A DNA stretch of 64,000 bases, taken from contig DASUWA010000043.1 of assembly GCA_036378675.1 (NCBI GenBank), forward strand, positions 1 through 64,000, given 5' to 3'. A model generated the notes under the pieces. That model worked only from the letters and a program-made list of their open reading frames with translations, did no database searches and had not been told where the DNA came from. Shown here piece by piece: positions 42,336 to 50,773 of this stretch; the stretch's first letter is position 1, and the number at the start of each line of letters is the position of its first letter. Both the position numbers and the translations under genes were made by a program. This DNA is from Acidimicrobiales bacterium. GTDB taxonomy: Bacteria > Actinomycetota > Acidimicrobiia > Acidimicrobiales > Palsa-688.

Positions 42336-42918
42336 GGAAACGGAGACCACCGTACCAGAACTCCTCGTCGATTTCATCACTTCGCTTGATGGCTACGCGG
42401 CTGCGGACGGCTGGCCTGGCTGGTGGGGGCTGGAGGGACCCGAGTACCTCGGGTGGTTGGGAGATCAGCCCGAAGCCGACTACACGATCCTGATGGGCGC
42501 AACCACGTACCGTGTCATGTCGGGACTCGCCGCACAGGGCGAGCCAGGTACCGATGTCCTGGCGGGCATGTCGAAGGTCGTCTTCTCGACCACATTGGGA
42601 GAGTCCATTTCTTGGGCGAACACACAAGTCGTGGCTCGAGATCCGGTTGAGGCCGTGCGGGAGATGAGGGCCGAGGCCTCCAAGTCGATGCGAACCATAG
42701 GCAGCCTCACACTGTGCCGCTCTCTGCTGAAGGCCGGTCTCGTGGATCGCTTCCGCGTGGTTGTCTTTCCCGTCATCACCGGAAGCAGCGGCCGGGAGAG
42801 GATCTATGACGGCTATCCCGATGTTGCTCTCGACATGATCAGCAGTCGCACCTTCGACGGTCGCATCCAACTGCTCGAGTACGTTCCGACGATCCTGGCC
42901 GGGCCGCCCGGCGCCTAA
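42328..42918 (+). CDS. Dihydrofolate reductase-like (RibD C-terminal) protein
   Basis: 196 residues, start taken as TTG 42328, inside the end of the preceding gene. Family motifs: ELLVDFITSLDGYAAADGWPGW, YTILMGATTYRVMSG (RxTY-type cofactor segment), SKVVFSTTL and MRTIGSLTLCRSLLKAGLVDRFRVVVFPVITGSSGRERIYDG. These proteins bind NADPH; most have unknown substrates. A second, distant member follows directly. Confidence 0.85.
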   Translation: MSEETETTVPELLVDFITSLDGYAAADGWPGWWGLEGPEYLGWLGDQPEADYTILMGATTYRVMSGLAAQGEPGTDVLAGMSKVVFSTTLGESISWANTQVVARDPVEAVREMRAEASKSMRTIGSLTLCRSLLKAGLVDRFRVVVFPVITGSSGRERIYDGYPDVALDMISSRTFDGRIQLLEYVPTILAGPPGA

Positions 42919-42926
42919 GCAGCGGA

Positions 42927-43487
42927 ATGGCCAAGCTGGTTTTCGTCACGAATGTGTCCCTCGACGGCTACGTCGAGGACGCGCACGGCAGGTTCGAATG
43001 GACCGCACCCAGCGACGAAGTGTTCACTTTCATCACCGACGTTGTGCGCCCCGCCGGTACCTACCTCTATGGCCGGCGGTTGTACGAGACGATGGCAGTT
43101 TGGGAGGCCGACCCCGCCCTTTCCGCCCAGTCGAAGCTCATGGCCGACTTCGCGAACGTCTGGCAGACGGCCGACAAGATCGTCTACTCGGCCTCGCTGC
43201 AGGCGGTATCGACGGCCAACACGCGGCTCGAGCGCCGCTTTGACCCCGATGTGGTTCGCGACATGAAGGCGTCCGCCGAGAGCGACTTCACCATCGGCGG
43301 CCCGACCCTCGCAGCACACGCGTTCAACGCCGGACTGGTCGACGAATGCCACCTCTTCATCTATCCGGTGCTCGTCGGTCAAGGGAAGCCCGCATTTTCC
43401 AGCGACGCGCCCGCCCTGTTGGAGCTGATCGAGGAACACCGGTTCGACAACGGTGTCGTGTACCTCCGCTACCGCGTCCATATCTGA
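42927..43487 (+). CDS. Dihydrofolate reductase-like (RibD C-terminal) protein
   Basis: 186 residues from ATG 42927, 8 bp after the previous stop. Motifs: MAKLVFVTNVSLDGYVEDAHGRFEW, GTYLYGRRLYETMAVWEA (GRxTYE-like), ADKIVYSASL, and SDFTIGGPTLAAHAFNAGLVDECHLFIYPVLVGQGKPAF, which is the most conserved segment of the family. It is only distantly related to the upstream copy, so recent duplication is unlikely. Confidence 0.88.
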   Translation: MAKLVFVTNVSLDGYVEDAHGRFEWTAPSDEVFTFITDVVRPAGTYLYGRRLYETMAVWEADPALSAQSKLMADFANVWQTADKIVYSASLQAVSTANTRLERRFDPDVVRDMKASAESDFTIGGPTLAAHAFNAGLVDECHLFIYPVLVGQGKPAFSSDAPALLELIEEHRFDNGVVYLRYRVHI

Positions 43488-43563
43488 TCTACCGAACGGA
43501 AGCGCACTGTCGCTTCGCTTCGACGACCCAAACTGGGTGCGCTTCGGGTGCTAAAAAGCTGAA

Positions 43564-44352
43564 GTGGAATCTCGCCAGTTGTCGGATGGCACCAAGATCC
43601 CTCTACTCGCGTTGGGGGTGTGGCAGATACGAAACGGGCCTGAGTGCGTCAACGCAGTTCGGTGGGCGCTTGACGCCGGATACCGGCACATCGACACTGC
43701 CCAGCTGTATGGCAACGAAGAGAGCGTCGGCCAGGCCGTGCGGGAGAGCGGAGTGCCACGTGAGGAGCTTTTCGTTACAACCAAGTTCAACCCCTCGCGG
43801 CGCGATCCTGTGGCGGAAGCCGAAGGCAGCTTGCGGCGAATGGTTCTCGACTACGTGGACCTATATCTCGTTCACTGGCCTAGCGGCGGTGCGGCCCGGG
43901 CCTGGCCGGGCATGGAGAAGGCACTACAGCTCGGTTACACCCGCTCAATCGGTGTGTCCAACTACGGGGTGGCTGAAATGAACGACGTCGTTGGTGGGGC
44001 CGAGGTTCCTCCGGTGGTGAACCAGGTTCAGTTCAGTCCCTTCGAGTACCGGCGCGCGCTTCTCGACGCCGCAACCAGGCACAACATAGTCATCGAGGCC
44101 TATAGCCCTTTGGGGACCGGCCGCCATCTCAAAGACCGTCGGGTGGGCGAGGTCGCATCTCGAGTGGGTCGTTCGCCTGCGCAGGTCCTCTTGCGGTGGT
44201 GCCTACAACGCGAGACCGTGGTCCTGCCGAAGTCGACCCACCGGGATCGCATCGAGGAGAACGCCAGGATCTTCGACTTCGAGCTATCGCAAGAGGACAT
44301 GGCCGAGCTCGACGGGCTGGATAGCACGAACGGAACCGGCGAGGCTGGCTAG
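43564..44352 (+). CDS. Aldo/keto reductase
   Basis: 262 residues from GTG 43564. The TIM-barrel family motifs are KIPLLALGVWQI, ALDAGYRHIDTAQLYGNEESVGQAV (catalytic Asp and Tyr), LFVTTKFN (catalytic Lys), VDLYLVHWPSGG (His), IGVSNYGVAEMN and VVLPKSTHRDRIEENARIFDFELSQEDM (NADPH site). Similar to 2,5-diketo-gluconate-reductase-like enzymes. It points toward the ABC permease gene, with 26 bp between. Confidence 0.92.
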   Translation: MESRQLSDGTKIPLLALGVWQIRNGPECVNAVRWALDAGYRHIDTAQLYGNEESVGQAVRESGVPREELFVTTKFNPSRRDPVAEAEGSLRRMVLDYVDLYLVHWPSGGAARAWPGMEKALQLGYTRSIGVSNYGVAEMNDVVGGAEVPPVVNQVQFSPFEYRRALLDAATRHNIVIEAYSPLGTGRHLKDRRVGEVASRVGRSPAQVLLRWCLQRETVVLPKSTHRDRIEENARIFDFELSQEDMAELDGLDSTNGTGEAG

Positions 44353-44378
44353 ATCAGGACTGATCGGGCACGGACGAG

Positions 44379-45581
44379 CTATACGGTTCGTAGCGCCTCG
44401 GTCGGTGATAAGCGCGCCGCGCGCGTCGACGGGTAGAGACCGGCGATGGCGCCGATCACCAGCGCGGCGCCGATTCCGCCATAGAGGGCCAGTCCCGGGA
44501 TCACTACCGACCAGTGCTGGGTAACCGCGTAGATGCCAGTCGCCACGCCGCCTATGACGGTGCCCGCCAGCCCGCCAAGTGCCGAGAGCAACAGTGCTTC
44601 CGCGAGGAACTGTTCGGCGACGTGGCGCCTGCTTGCTCCCAGGGCGCGGCGAAGCCCGATCTCCGAACGGCGCTCGAGGACCGAGATGACCATGACGTTG
44701 GCGATGCCCACACCGCCGACTAGCAGAGCCACCGCGCCGAGACCGAGCAGGAGACCGTTGTACGCGCCCTTGGTGGCGACCTCGGCCTTCAGCACGTCGG
44801 AGGGCTGGCTGACGTTCACGAGCGAGGGATCTCTCGGGTTGACTGTCGCGGGCAGGACCGTCGCCACTGCGTTGACCTGGCTGGGCACGCTGCGCAGGTA
44901 GATGTTGGTCGGGTGACCGTCGAAGCCGAAGTTCCTTTCCGCCACGGGAAAACCGATCAGGGCCATGCTGTCGATCTGCGTCACCAACTCGACGGGCTTG
45001 AGGATGCCGACGACGGTGAACCACCGCCCGCCCAGCCACACCTGAGTCGGGCTGGACAGATCGTGGATGCCCAGGAGCCGCGCGGCTTCGGCGCCGAGCA
45101 CGACCGCTGGATAGCGCGCGGTCGCGGCGTTCAAGAAGGTTCCGTGGGCGACTGTCGCTCCGAGGGTGGCCGGGAGGAACGCGTCGGTCGCGGTGACCGC
45201 GATGCCGTTGGTGTTGATAGGCGGCACGTAGGGGTTGCGGTACACGTGGGCGTTCGAGATCGTGGCGATCTCGGTCACGTTGGTGACCGGCGCGATCCTT
45301 GACACCATGCCCTCGGCGTCGGTCGGCAGCTCGGACTGTTGCCCGAACGCGCTTTGACCCGCTTGGACGCTGAGCAGGTTGCCCAACCGGCCGAGTTCGG
45401 CGAGCAGCCCAGACTTTGACGACTGGGAGATGCCGAGCACGCCGACGATCGCGGCGATGCCGATGCTTATGCCGAGAGCGGACAGCGACGCTCGCACCCG
45501 CCGGCTGCGCAAGCCCAAGCTGCCGATACGCATCAGGTCGCGCCGCGACAGCTTGGACGCGGTCCTGCCGTCGCGCATCAC
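44379..45581 (-). CDS. ABC transporter permease, MacB/FtsX type
   Basis: 400 residues. A first transmembrane helix (SLSALGISIGIAAIVGVLGIS) is followed by a large extracytoplasmic MacB_PCD domain of about 220 residues. Three helices end the protein: GLLLGLGAVALLVGGVGIANVMVISVLERRSEIGLRRALGA (FtsX signature), LLSALGGLAGTVIGGVATGI and LVIGAIAGLYPSTRAARLSPTEALRT. It overlaps the ATPase gene by ATGA. With that and the adaptor it should form a MacAB-like system that exports a peptide, lipid or drug. Confidence 0.9.
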   Translation of the reverse strand: MMRDGRTASKLSRRDLMRIGSLGLRSRRVRASLSALGISIGIAAIVGVLGISQSSKSGLLAELGRLGNLLSVQAGQSAFGQQSELPTDAEGMVSRIAPVTNVTEIATISNAHVYRNPYVPPINTNGIAVTATDAFLPATLGATVAHGTFLNAATARYPAVVLGAEAARLLGIHDLSSPTQVWLGGRWFTVVGILKPVELVTQIDSMALIGFPVAERNFGFDGHPTNIYLRSVPSQVNAVATVLPATVNPRDPSLVNVSQPSDVLKAEVATKGAYNGLLLGLGAVALLVGGVGIANVMVISVLERRSEIGLRRALGASRRHVAEQFLAEALLLSALGGLAGTVIGGVATGIYAVTQHWSVVIPGLALYGGIGAALVIGAIAGLYPSTRAARLSPTEALRTV

Positions 45582-46312
45582 AGTTGACCGTCCCGTCGCG
45601 AGTCATGGACGATCTTCCCGTCGCGTATCTCGATCCGCCGTTCCATCGCCGAGGCAACGTCGAGGTCGTGGGTGATCACCACGATGGTGGTGCCCTCGTC
45701 GTGTAGCTCGCGGAGCAGGGCGAGGATGGATGCGCCAGTAGCGGTGTCGAGGTTGCCGGTTGGCTCGTCCGCCATTACCAACGCCGGCCGCCCGGCCAAC
45801 GCGCGCGCGATCGCGGTGCGCTGCTGTTCCCCGCCCGACAACTGGTTCGGCCGGTGCCCCATCCGGTGGCTCAGACCGACGCGATCGATCGCCGCGCTCG
45901 CCAAGCGTCGCCGGTCGGAGACCCGACCTCCCCGGTACAGCAACCCGTCGGCAACATTGTCGAGCACGCTGAGACCGTCGAGCAGAAAGAATTGCTGGAA
46001 GACGAAACCCAAGCGCCGAGCCCGCAGACCTGACAGTTGTTTGTCTGACATCGTCGAGGTGTCCTCGCCCGCAATTCGCACCACACCTCGGGTGGGTCGC
46101 TCGAGGGTGCCCATCACGTGGAGTGCGGTACTTTTTCCAGATCCTGACGGACCGAGGATGGCGACCAGCTCGCCTGGATCGACACGCAGTGTGACACCGG
46201 CGAGAGCGACGACCGGAGGGTCGCCCGGGTACTCCTTCGCGACGTCGACGAGCTCGAGGACAGGGGTCGCAGGGGCGGCCCGCTCCTCGACAACCTGCGT
46301 TGCGAGCGTCAC
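45578..46312 (-). CDS. ABC transporter ATP-binding protein, MacB/LolD type
   Basis: 244 residues. Walker A is GPSGSGKST, followed by the Q-loop FVFQQFFLLDGLSVLDNV, signature LSGGEQQRTAIARALAGRP, Walker B LVMADEPTGNLD and the switch VVITHD. The PTGNLD form is typical of MacB/LolD ATPases. It overlaps the genes on both sides by 4 bp, so adaptor, ATPase and permease are one translationally coupled operon. Confidence 0.93.
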   Translation of the reverse strand: MTLATQVVEERAAPATPVLELVDVAKEYPGDPPVVALAGVTLRVDPGELVAILGPSGSGKSTALHVMGTLERPTRGVVRIAGEDTSTMSDKQLSGLRARRLGFVFQQFFLLDGLSVLDNVADGLLYRGGRVSDRRRLASAAIDRVGLSHRMGHRPNQLSGGEQQRTAIARALAGRPALVMADEPTGNLDTATGASILALLRELHDEGTTIVVITHDLDVASAMERRIEIRDGKIVHDSRRDGQL

Positions 46313-47889
46313 GAGGAAGGTACCTCCACCAGCATTCCGGCGCTGATGTCCGGAGAGCTGATCTGGACCATGGTGTTGCTGTACAACCCGGTGGTCACCC
46401 CGACCAAGTGATGAGTGGCTCCGGTGACCACCTCGACCGCGTCTCCGCCTCCTTGCAGAGCCAGGAGGGCGTTGATCGGCACTGCGAGAACGTCGTCGGC
46501 GTGCTCGGTGGTGATGTTCACGTCCACCGGGGCCTGGTCAAGAGTCGCACCCCGCGGGGTGCTGTCCATTGTGACGGTGACGGTGACCGTCGGCGTCGAC
46601 GAGTTGCCGCTTCCGCTCGACGAGCAAGGCGACTGGTCGGCCGAGTTGTTGCCGCCGCCACCTCCACCGCCGCCTCCGTTGCCGCTGGGGCAGGTCGCCA
46701 CGTTTCCGACGGTTTGCACGTGCCCCCCCACCGTGGAGGTGCCATCGGGCAGTACAACCGTCACCGCGTCGCCGGGCTTCACCAGGTACTCCTGGGTGAC
46801 CTGCAGCGCGACACTGACGATCGGGGTGGTGCTGGTCGCGTTCATCACCGTGCCGCCGCTTCCGCCTCCGACCGCCTGCCCGACCGAAGGGGTGACGGAA
46901 GTGACCCGGATCGGACCGGGCTCGAAGACGACCTGACCCAAGAGGATCGTTCCGCTCGCGGGAAGACCTAGAGCTGACTGCCAGCGCTGCACCGCTGTTG
47001 CCGTCGCCGACGAGTAGTGGTTGCTCTGAGTGAGGCCGCTCCCGTACCCGAGGGTTATCAGGTCGTTGGTGAGCTGGCCCACGTCAGCCCCGTCAGGCAT
47101 GCCCACGTAGAACGCTCGGTAGGCGGCGCTGGTACCGTACAGGAGAGGGACCGGCTGACCGTCGAGTGAGTACAGGGTTTGGTCCTGGCTGATGACGTCC
47201 CCGGCCTTCGGCAGGTGGGTGAAGGTCGTGTTCGGGTTGACCTCGTTGACTTCCAGAGCGGCGAGGTTGGCCTGGGCGGCGGTCAGCTGATTGTTGTCGG
47301 TTTCGATCTTCGCTTCGGACTGATTGCGGTCGCGCTTCGCGTTCGCCCGTGCGGTGGTGAGCTGCTGCTGTGCCTGGGTGAGTTGGGTCTGGTCCTGGCT
47401 CACCTTCTGAGCGTCCTGGCCGCACGCCTGCGTGGCTGATCCGTTGCCGGCACATTCTTGGCTCTGTCTGCTCTGATCGGCGCTCAACGTTGCGGCAGCA
47501 GAGTTGACTGTGTCTTGCGCGGAAGAGATCGCTTGATTGTCGGCGGCGGTGGTGTCGGACTGGGAGGTTTGGTCCGACGCCAACGCCTGCTGGTCCTGGC
47601 TCACCTGCTGTTGGGCTTGAGCGACCTGCTGCGCGGTCGTCCCGGTGGCGGCGGCGATGACGTAGGAACCCTGGTAGCCAATCGAGCCGCTCACCTGTAC
47701 GGTCGACCGCAAGTTGGTCCTTACTACCGGACTGGTGGCGAGGGTGACGCCGTTGCCAGAAGCAGAGGTGCCCGTGGTTCGCACGCTGCCGCTCGACGCC
47801 TCGGCGACCCCGCTCGCGACCGCGCCGCCGACGATGGCTCCAGCGAGCGCTGCGACCAACACCACTCGTTTGACGGTTACCTCAGCCAC
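46309..47889 (-). CDS. HlyD/MacA-like adaptor with peptidoglycan-binding domain
   Basis: About 526 residues from GTG 47889, which has GGAGG 5 bp upstream. A single N-terminal membrane helix (VVLVAALAGAIVGGAVASGV) is followed by a long Gln/Ser/Asp-rich coiled coil (about residues 75-190, many AQQQVSQDQ-type repeats). A PG_binding_1-like domain follows (ADVGQLTNDLITLGYGSGL to YSSATATAVQRWQSALGLPASGTI). Beta-barrel/lipoyl-like segments continue to a Gly-rich linker of ten glycines. It should link the ABC exporter to the cell wall. The gene overlaps the lipoprotein gene by 8 bp. Confidence 0.85.
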   Translation of the reverse strand: MAEVTVKRVVLVAALAGAIVGGAVASGVAEASSGSVRTTGTSASGNGVTLATSPVVRTNLRSTVQVSGSIGYQGSYVIAAATGTTAQQVAQAQQQVSQDQQALASDQTSQSDTTAADNQAISSAQDTVNSAAATLSADQSRQSQECAGNGSATQACGQDAQKVSQDQTQLTQAQQQLTTARANAKRDRNQSEAKIETDNNQLTAAQANLAALEVNEVNPNTTFTHLPKAGDVISQDQTLYSLDGQPVPLLYGTSAAYRAFYVGMPDGADVGQLTNDLITLGYGSGLTQSNHYSSATATAVQRWQSALGLPASGTILLGQVVFEPGPIRVTSVTPSVGQAVGGGSGGTVMNATSTTPIVSVALQVTQEYLVKPGDAVTVVLPDGTSTVGGHVQTVGNVATCPSGNGGGGGGGGGNNSADQSPCSSSGSGNSSTPTVTVTVTMDSTPRGATLDQAPVDVNITTEHADDVLAVPINALLALQGGGDAVEVVTGATHHLVGVTTGLYSNTMVQISSPDISAGMLVEVPSS

Positions 47890-48592
47890 CACTGCCTCCA
47901 GTGGCAATGCCGGAACCTCCCGGCCCGCTCTTACCGCCCGGCCCCCCTTCGGGGCCGGTTCCGGCGGTCGCCTCGATTGCGCCGCGCTGGGGCGTGCCGC
48001 CGAGTCCGGGCACTCCGGTCTTTTTCGCGCACAGCTTCGACGCGTTCTTGAAGGTCGCATTGTTCGGGTTGAGGTCGCTGCCGGGTTGTACTCGAAGCTG
48101 TAGGCCCCCTCCGGACTGCGGGTCGGGAAAGTCCGGGACTCCGTTGGCCCGCATGCACTGTGAGTACTTCGCCATCTTCGCCGGATCCGGCTTCTCCAGC
48201 GGCTGGCCGCCGCGCAAGGCCGTCGAGGCTGCTGTCAAGTAGTCACTGCAAGGGTTGTCCTTGCCGTTCGGGGCCCCGAGGGTGGCGGGGCCCGGCCCAG
48301 TCCCGGCACTCGGGAACGTGATGTGAATCACCCCGTTGGCGTCGATGGTCGGGTCGACCTGGCCGGGGTCGCCGTTGTTCCTCATGCAGCTGGCCCACTC
48401 GTCGAGCAGTTGGGTCGGATTCCCGTGGGGAAGCGTCGTGGTGCTTCCAGTGCCGTTGTTGCCCTGGTTACCGCTGCTGTTGCCCAAGCTGGCCACGTGC
48501 GGGCTGCTGGAGCTACCGCATGCGGACAACCCTAAGGCCGCCACGGCGACGAAGGCGGCGATCCACCACGATCGCCAGAACGTCTTGCTCAT
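47882..48592 (-). CDS. Secreted lipoprotein of the exporter operon
   Basis: 236 residues. WWIAAFVAVAALGLSACGSSSS is a signal peptide with the LSAC lipobox. The mature protein has two repeats of a WASCMRNNGDPGQVDP / YSQCMRANGVPDFPDPQ type, each with Cys-Met-Arg and a Gly-Val-Pro turn, and a Gly-rich tail. This C-M-R-x-N-G-V-x-D-F-P-D-P motif is common in actinobacterial lipoproteins next to MacAB-like exporters. It is the first gene of the operon, divergent from the response regulator. Confidence 0.85.
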   Translation of the reverse strand: MSKTFWRSWWIAAFVAVAALGLSACGSSSSPHVASLGNSSGNQGNNGTGSTTTLPHGNPTQLLDEWASCMRNNGDPGQVDPTIDANGVIHITFPSAGTGPGPATLGAPNGKDNPCSDYLTAASTALRGGQPLEKPDPAKMAKYSQCMRANGVPDFPDPQSGGGLQLRVQPGSDLNPNNATFKNASKLCAKKTGVPGLGGTPQRGAIEATAGTGPEGGPGGKSGPGGSGIATGGSGG

Positions 48593-48710
48593 CTATCGCG
48601 CCTCCTGAGATTCGTGCATCGCGAGGCGTTGTAAACCTCGAGGCATAAAGCCCCGGTAAAAAACCCGCACTTTTATCGGATCTTTAAGTTTCGAGTGCGA
48701 CGATGCCGGT

Positions 48711-49367
48711 GTGAGGCTGTTAGTTGTCGAAGATCGGCATGTCATGGCGGACTCCATCGCTCGGAGCCTGCGCCGCGAGGGCATGGCGGTCGACGTCGCC
48801 TATGACGGGATGGCCGCGCTGCGCCTTGCCGTCGACAACGACTACCAGGTGGTCGTCCTCGACCGTGACCTTCCGGGAGTACACGGAGACGAGGTGTGCC
48901 GCCAGCTCGCCGGGGGCGAAGCCCGGATACTCATGCTGACCGCATCCGGGACCGTCGACGACCTGGTCGAGGGACTGAGCCTCGGAGCGGACGACTACCT
49001 TCCCAAGCCGTTCGCGCTCGCCGAGCTCGTCGCCCGGATTCGAGCGTTGGCGAGGAGGTCCACCCAGGCCCTGCCGCCTGTCCTGACCGCCGGTGAGCTC
49101 ACCCTCGACCCCAACTGCCGGCTCGCCGAGCGGGCCGGCAATCCGTTGATCCTCACCAACAAGGAGTTCGGTGTCCTCGAAATCCTCATGTCGCCCCCTG
49201 GTCGGGTGGTCAGCGTCGAGGAACTGTTGGAGCGGGTGTGGGACGCCCACGCCGATCCGTTCACCAACACCGTGAGGGTCACCGTCGCAAACCTCCGCCG
49301 CAAGATAGGAGACCCGCCCATGATCAGCACCGTCATCGGTGCCGGCTACCGGATAGCGACATCATGA
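48711..49367 (+). CDS. OmpR-family response regulator
   Basis: 218 residues from GTG 48711. The receiver has the acidic pair E7-D8, the phosphorylation site D51 (VVVLDRDLPG) and YLPKPF with the conserved Lys. The winged-helix output domain is LTNKEFGVLEILMSPPGRVVSVEELLERVWDAHADPFTNTVRVTVANLRRKIG. It overlaps the kinase gene by ATGA. It is divergent from the lipoprotein/exporter operon, with 118 bp between, and probably controls it. Confidence 0.93.
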   Translation: MRLLVVEDRHVMADSIARSLRREGMAVDVAYDGMAALRLAVDNDYQVVVLDRDLPGVHGDEVCRQLAGGEARILMLTASGTVDDLVEGLSLGADDYLPKPFALAELVARIRALARRSTQALPPVLTAGELTLDPNCRLAERAGNPLILTNKEFGVLEILMSPPGRVVSVEELLERVWDAHADPFTNTVRVTVANLRRKIGDPPMISTVIGAGYRIATS

Positions 49368-50773
49368 GAGCGATCCGATGGCCGCACCCAACCGTGCGGC
49401 TGCGGTTGACCCTCACCTACACCGCGCTGTTCGTCGTAACCGGGGCGGCCCTGCTCGGGGTCAGCTACGTACTCCTCCAGCAGCGGGAAAAAGGACCGGG
49501 AACCGCGGTGCAGATCATCTGCACGACCAAGGGCCCCGACGGTCAGCCGGTCAGCGCCGCCGTGGGTGTCAACGTCAACCAGCCCGGCCCGTTGACGGTG
49601 AACCCGAGCAGCTGCCCCAGCGCCGTCGGGAGCGTCTACTACCACTCGTTCTCAGGCGGCATCGGCGGCGGAGAGGCGGGGGCGAGCGGAACGCTGCCTG
49701 GCAGCGGAGCCGTACTCGGCAAAGTGCCGGGACCGATTCCTGGTCCGACTGCCGCAGAACTCAGCCGGCTGACCAACACCGTCAAGGCGAGCCAGGCGCA
49801 AACGCTCCGCACCTTCAAGGTCGATTCTGCACTGGCACTCGGACTCCTCACTATCCTGGCGTTCGGACTTTCGTGGTGGATGGCCGGACGGGCACTCCGT
49901 CCGGTCCACCGGATCACTGACGCAGCGCGGAGCCTTTCCGAGCAGACCCTCCACGCCCGAATCAACCTGGACGGGCCCAACGACGAGCTGAAACAACTTG
50001 CCGACACGTTCGACTCGATGCTGGGTCGGCTCGATCGTGCGTTCAATAGCCAGCGGCGCTTTGTAGCCAACGCATCACACGAGTTGCGCACCCCGTTGGC
50101 GACGGAACGGGTCCTCATCGACGAAGCCCTGGCCAACCGGTCAGCGACCCCCGACGAGCTTCGTTCGATCCTGGAGGAGCTGCGAACCAACAGCGAGGAC
50201 ACCGAACGGCTGATCGACGCCCTCCTGGTGCTCGCCCGTTCCGAGCGCGGCGTCGACAAGTGGACAACCGTAGAGCTTTCGGCGACTACGACCGCGGTTG
50301 TCGAGCACGCCCGCGTCGAAGCTGCGCTCGCCGGGGTCCTGGTTGAGACGGACCTACAGCGCGTACCGGTCAGCGGTGATCCTGCTCTGATCGAGAGGCT
50401 CGTCGGGAACCTGGTCGAAAACGCGGTTCGGCACAACGTCGTTGGCGGATCGGTGTCGGTGGCAACTCGAGCTGAGGGTGACGTGGCCCTCGTTGAGGTG
50501 GCTAACACCGGGGCGGTCCTCGATCCCGCCGTGGTCTCCGGGTTGGTGGAGCCGTTCCGGCGGGGGAGAGCGGACCGCAGCTCACACGATGGCGGATTCG
50601 GCCTTGGGCTCTCGATCGTCGACGCGATCGTCGGCGCCCACCACGGGAGCATGACCGTTGCGGCGCGTCAGCGGGGTGGCCTCGACTGCACAGTGCGATT
50701 GCCGCTCGCAGAGGCTGTCAACAGCTCAGTCGCCGTGTCGACACCCGTCGTAGAAGTAGGCACACAGGACTAA
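49364..50773 (+). CDS. Sensor histidine kinase
   Basis: 469 residues from ATG 49364. Transmembrane helices lie at about residues 16-36 (YTALFVVTGAALLGVSYVLL) and about 155-175 (ALGLLTILAFGLSWWMAG), with a 115-residue Gly/Pro-rich sensor loop outside. The HAMP domain follows, then the H-box FVANASHELRTPLATER, N-box LVGNLVENAVRHN, and a G-box ending GGFGLGLSIVDAIVGAHHG. All catalytic motifs are intact. The signal is unknown; location suggests cell-envelope or drug stress handled by the divergent exporter. Confidence 0.93.
   Translation: MRAIRWPHPTVRLRLTLTYTALFVVTGAALLGVSYVLLQQREKGPGTAVQIICTTKGPDGQPVSAAVGVNVNQPGPLTVNPSSCPSAVGSVYYHSFSGGIGGGEAGASGTLPGSGAVLGKVPGPIPGPTAAELSRLTNTVKASQAQTLRTFKVDSALALGLLTILAFGLSWWMAGRALRPVHRITDAARSLSEQTLHARINLDGPNDELKQLADTFDSMLGRLDRAFNSQRRFVANASHELRTPLATERVLIDEALANRSATPDELRSILEELRTNSEDTERLIDALLVLARSERGVDKWTTVELSATTTAVVEHARVEAALAGVLVETDLQRVPVSGDPALIERLVGNLVENAVRHNVVGGSVSVATRAEGDVALVEVANTGAVLDPAVVSGLVEPFRRGRADRSSHDGGFGLGLSIVDAIVGAHHGSMTVAARQRGGLDCTVRLPLAEAVNSSVAVSTPVVEVGTQD

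Noticed and set aside
42328-43487. Recent tandem duplication of dihydrofolate-reductase-like genes
   Set aside because: The two proteins share only family motifs and differ in length and sequence elsewhere, so a recent duplication is not supported.
46620-46690. Short tandem repeat (GCC/CCG run)
   Set aside because: It encodes the ten-glycine linker of the adaptor protein, so it is a coding repeat and not a separate element.
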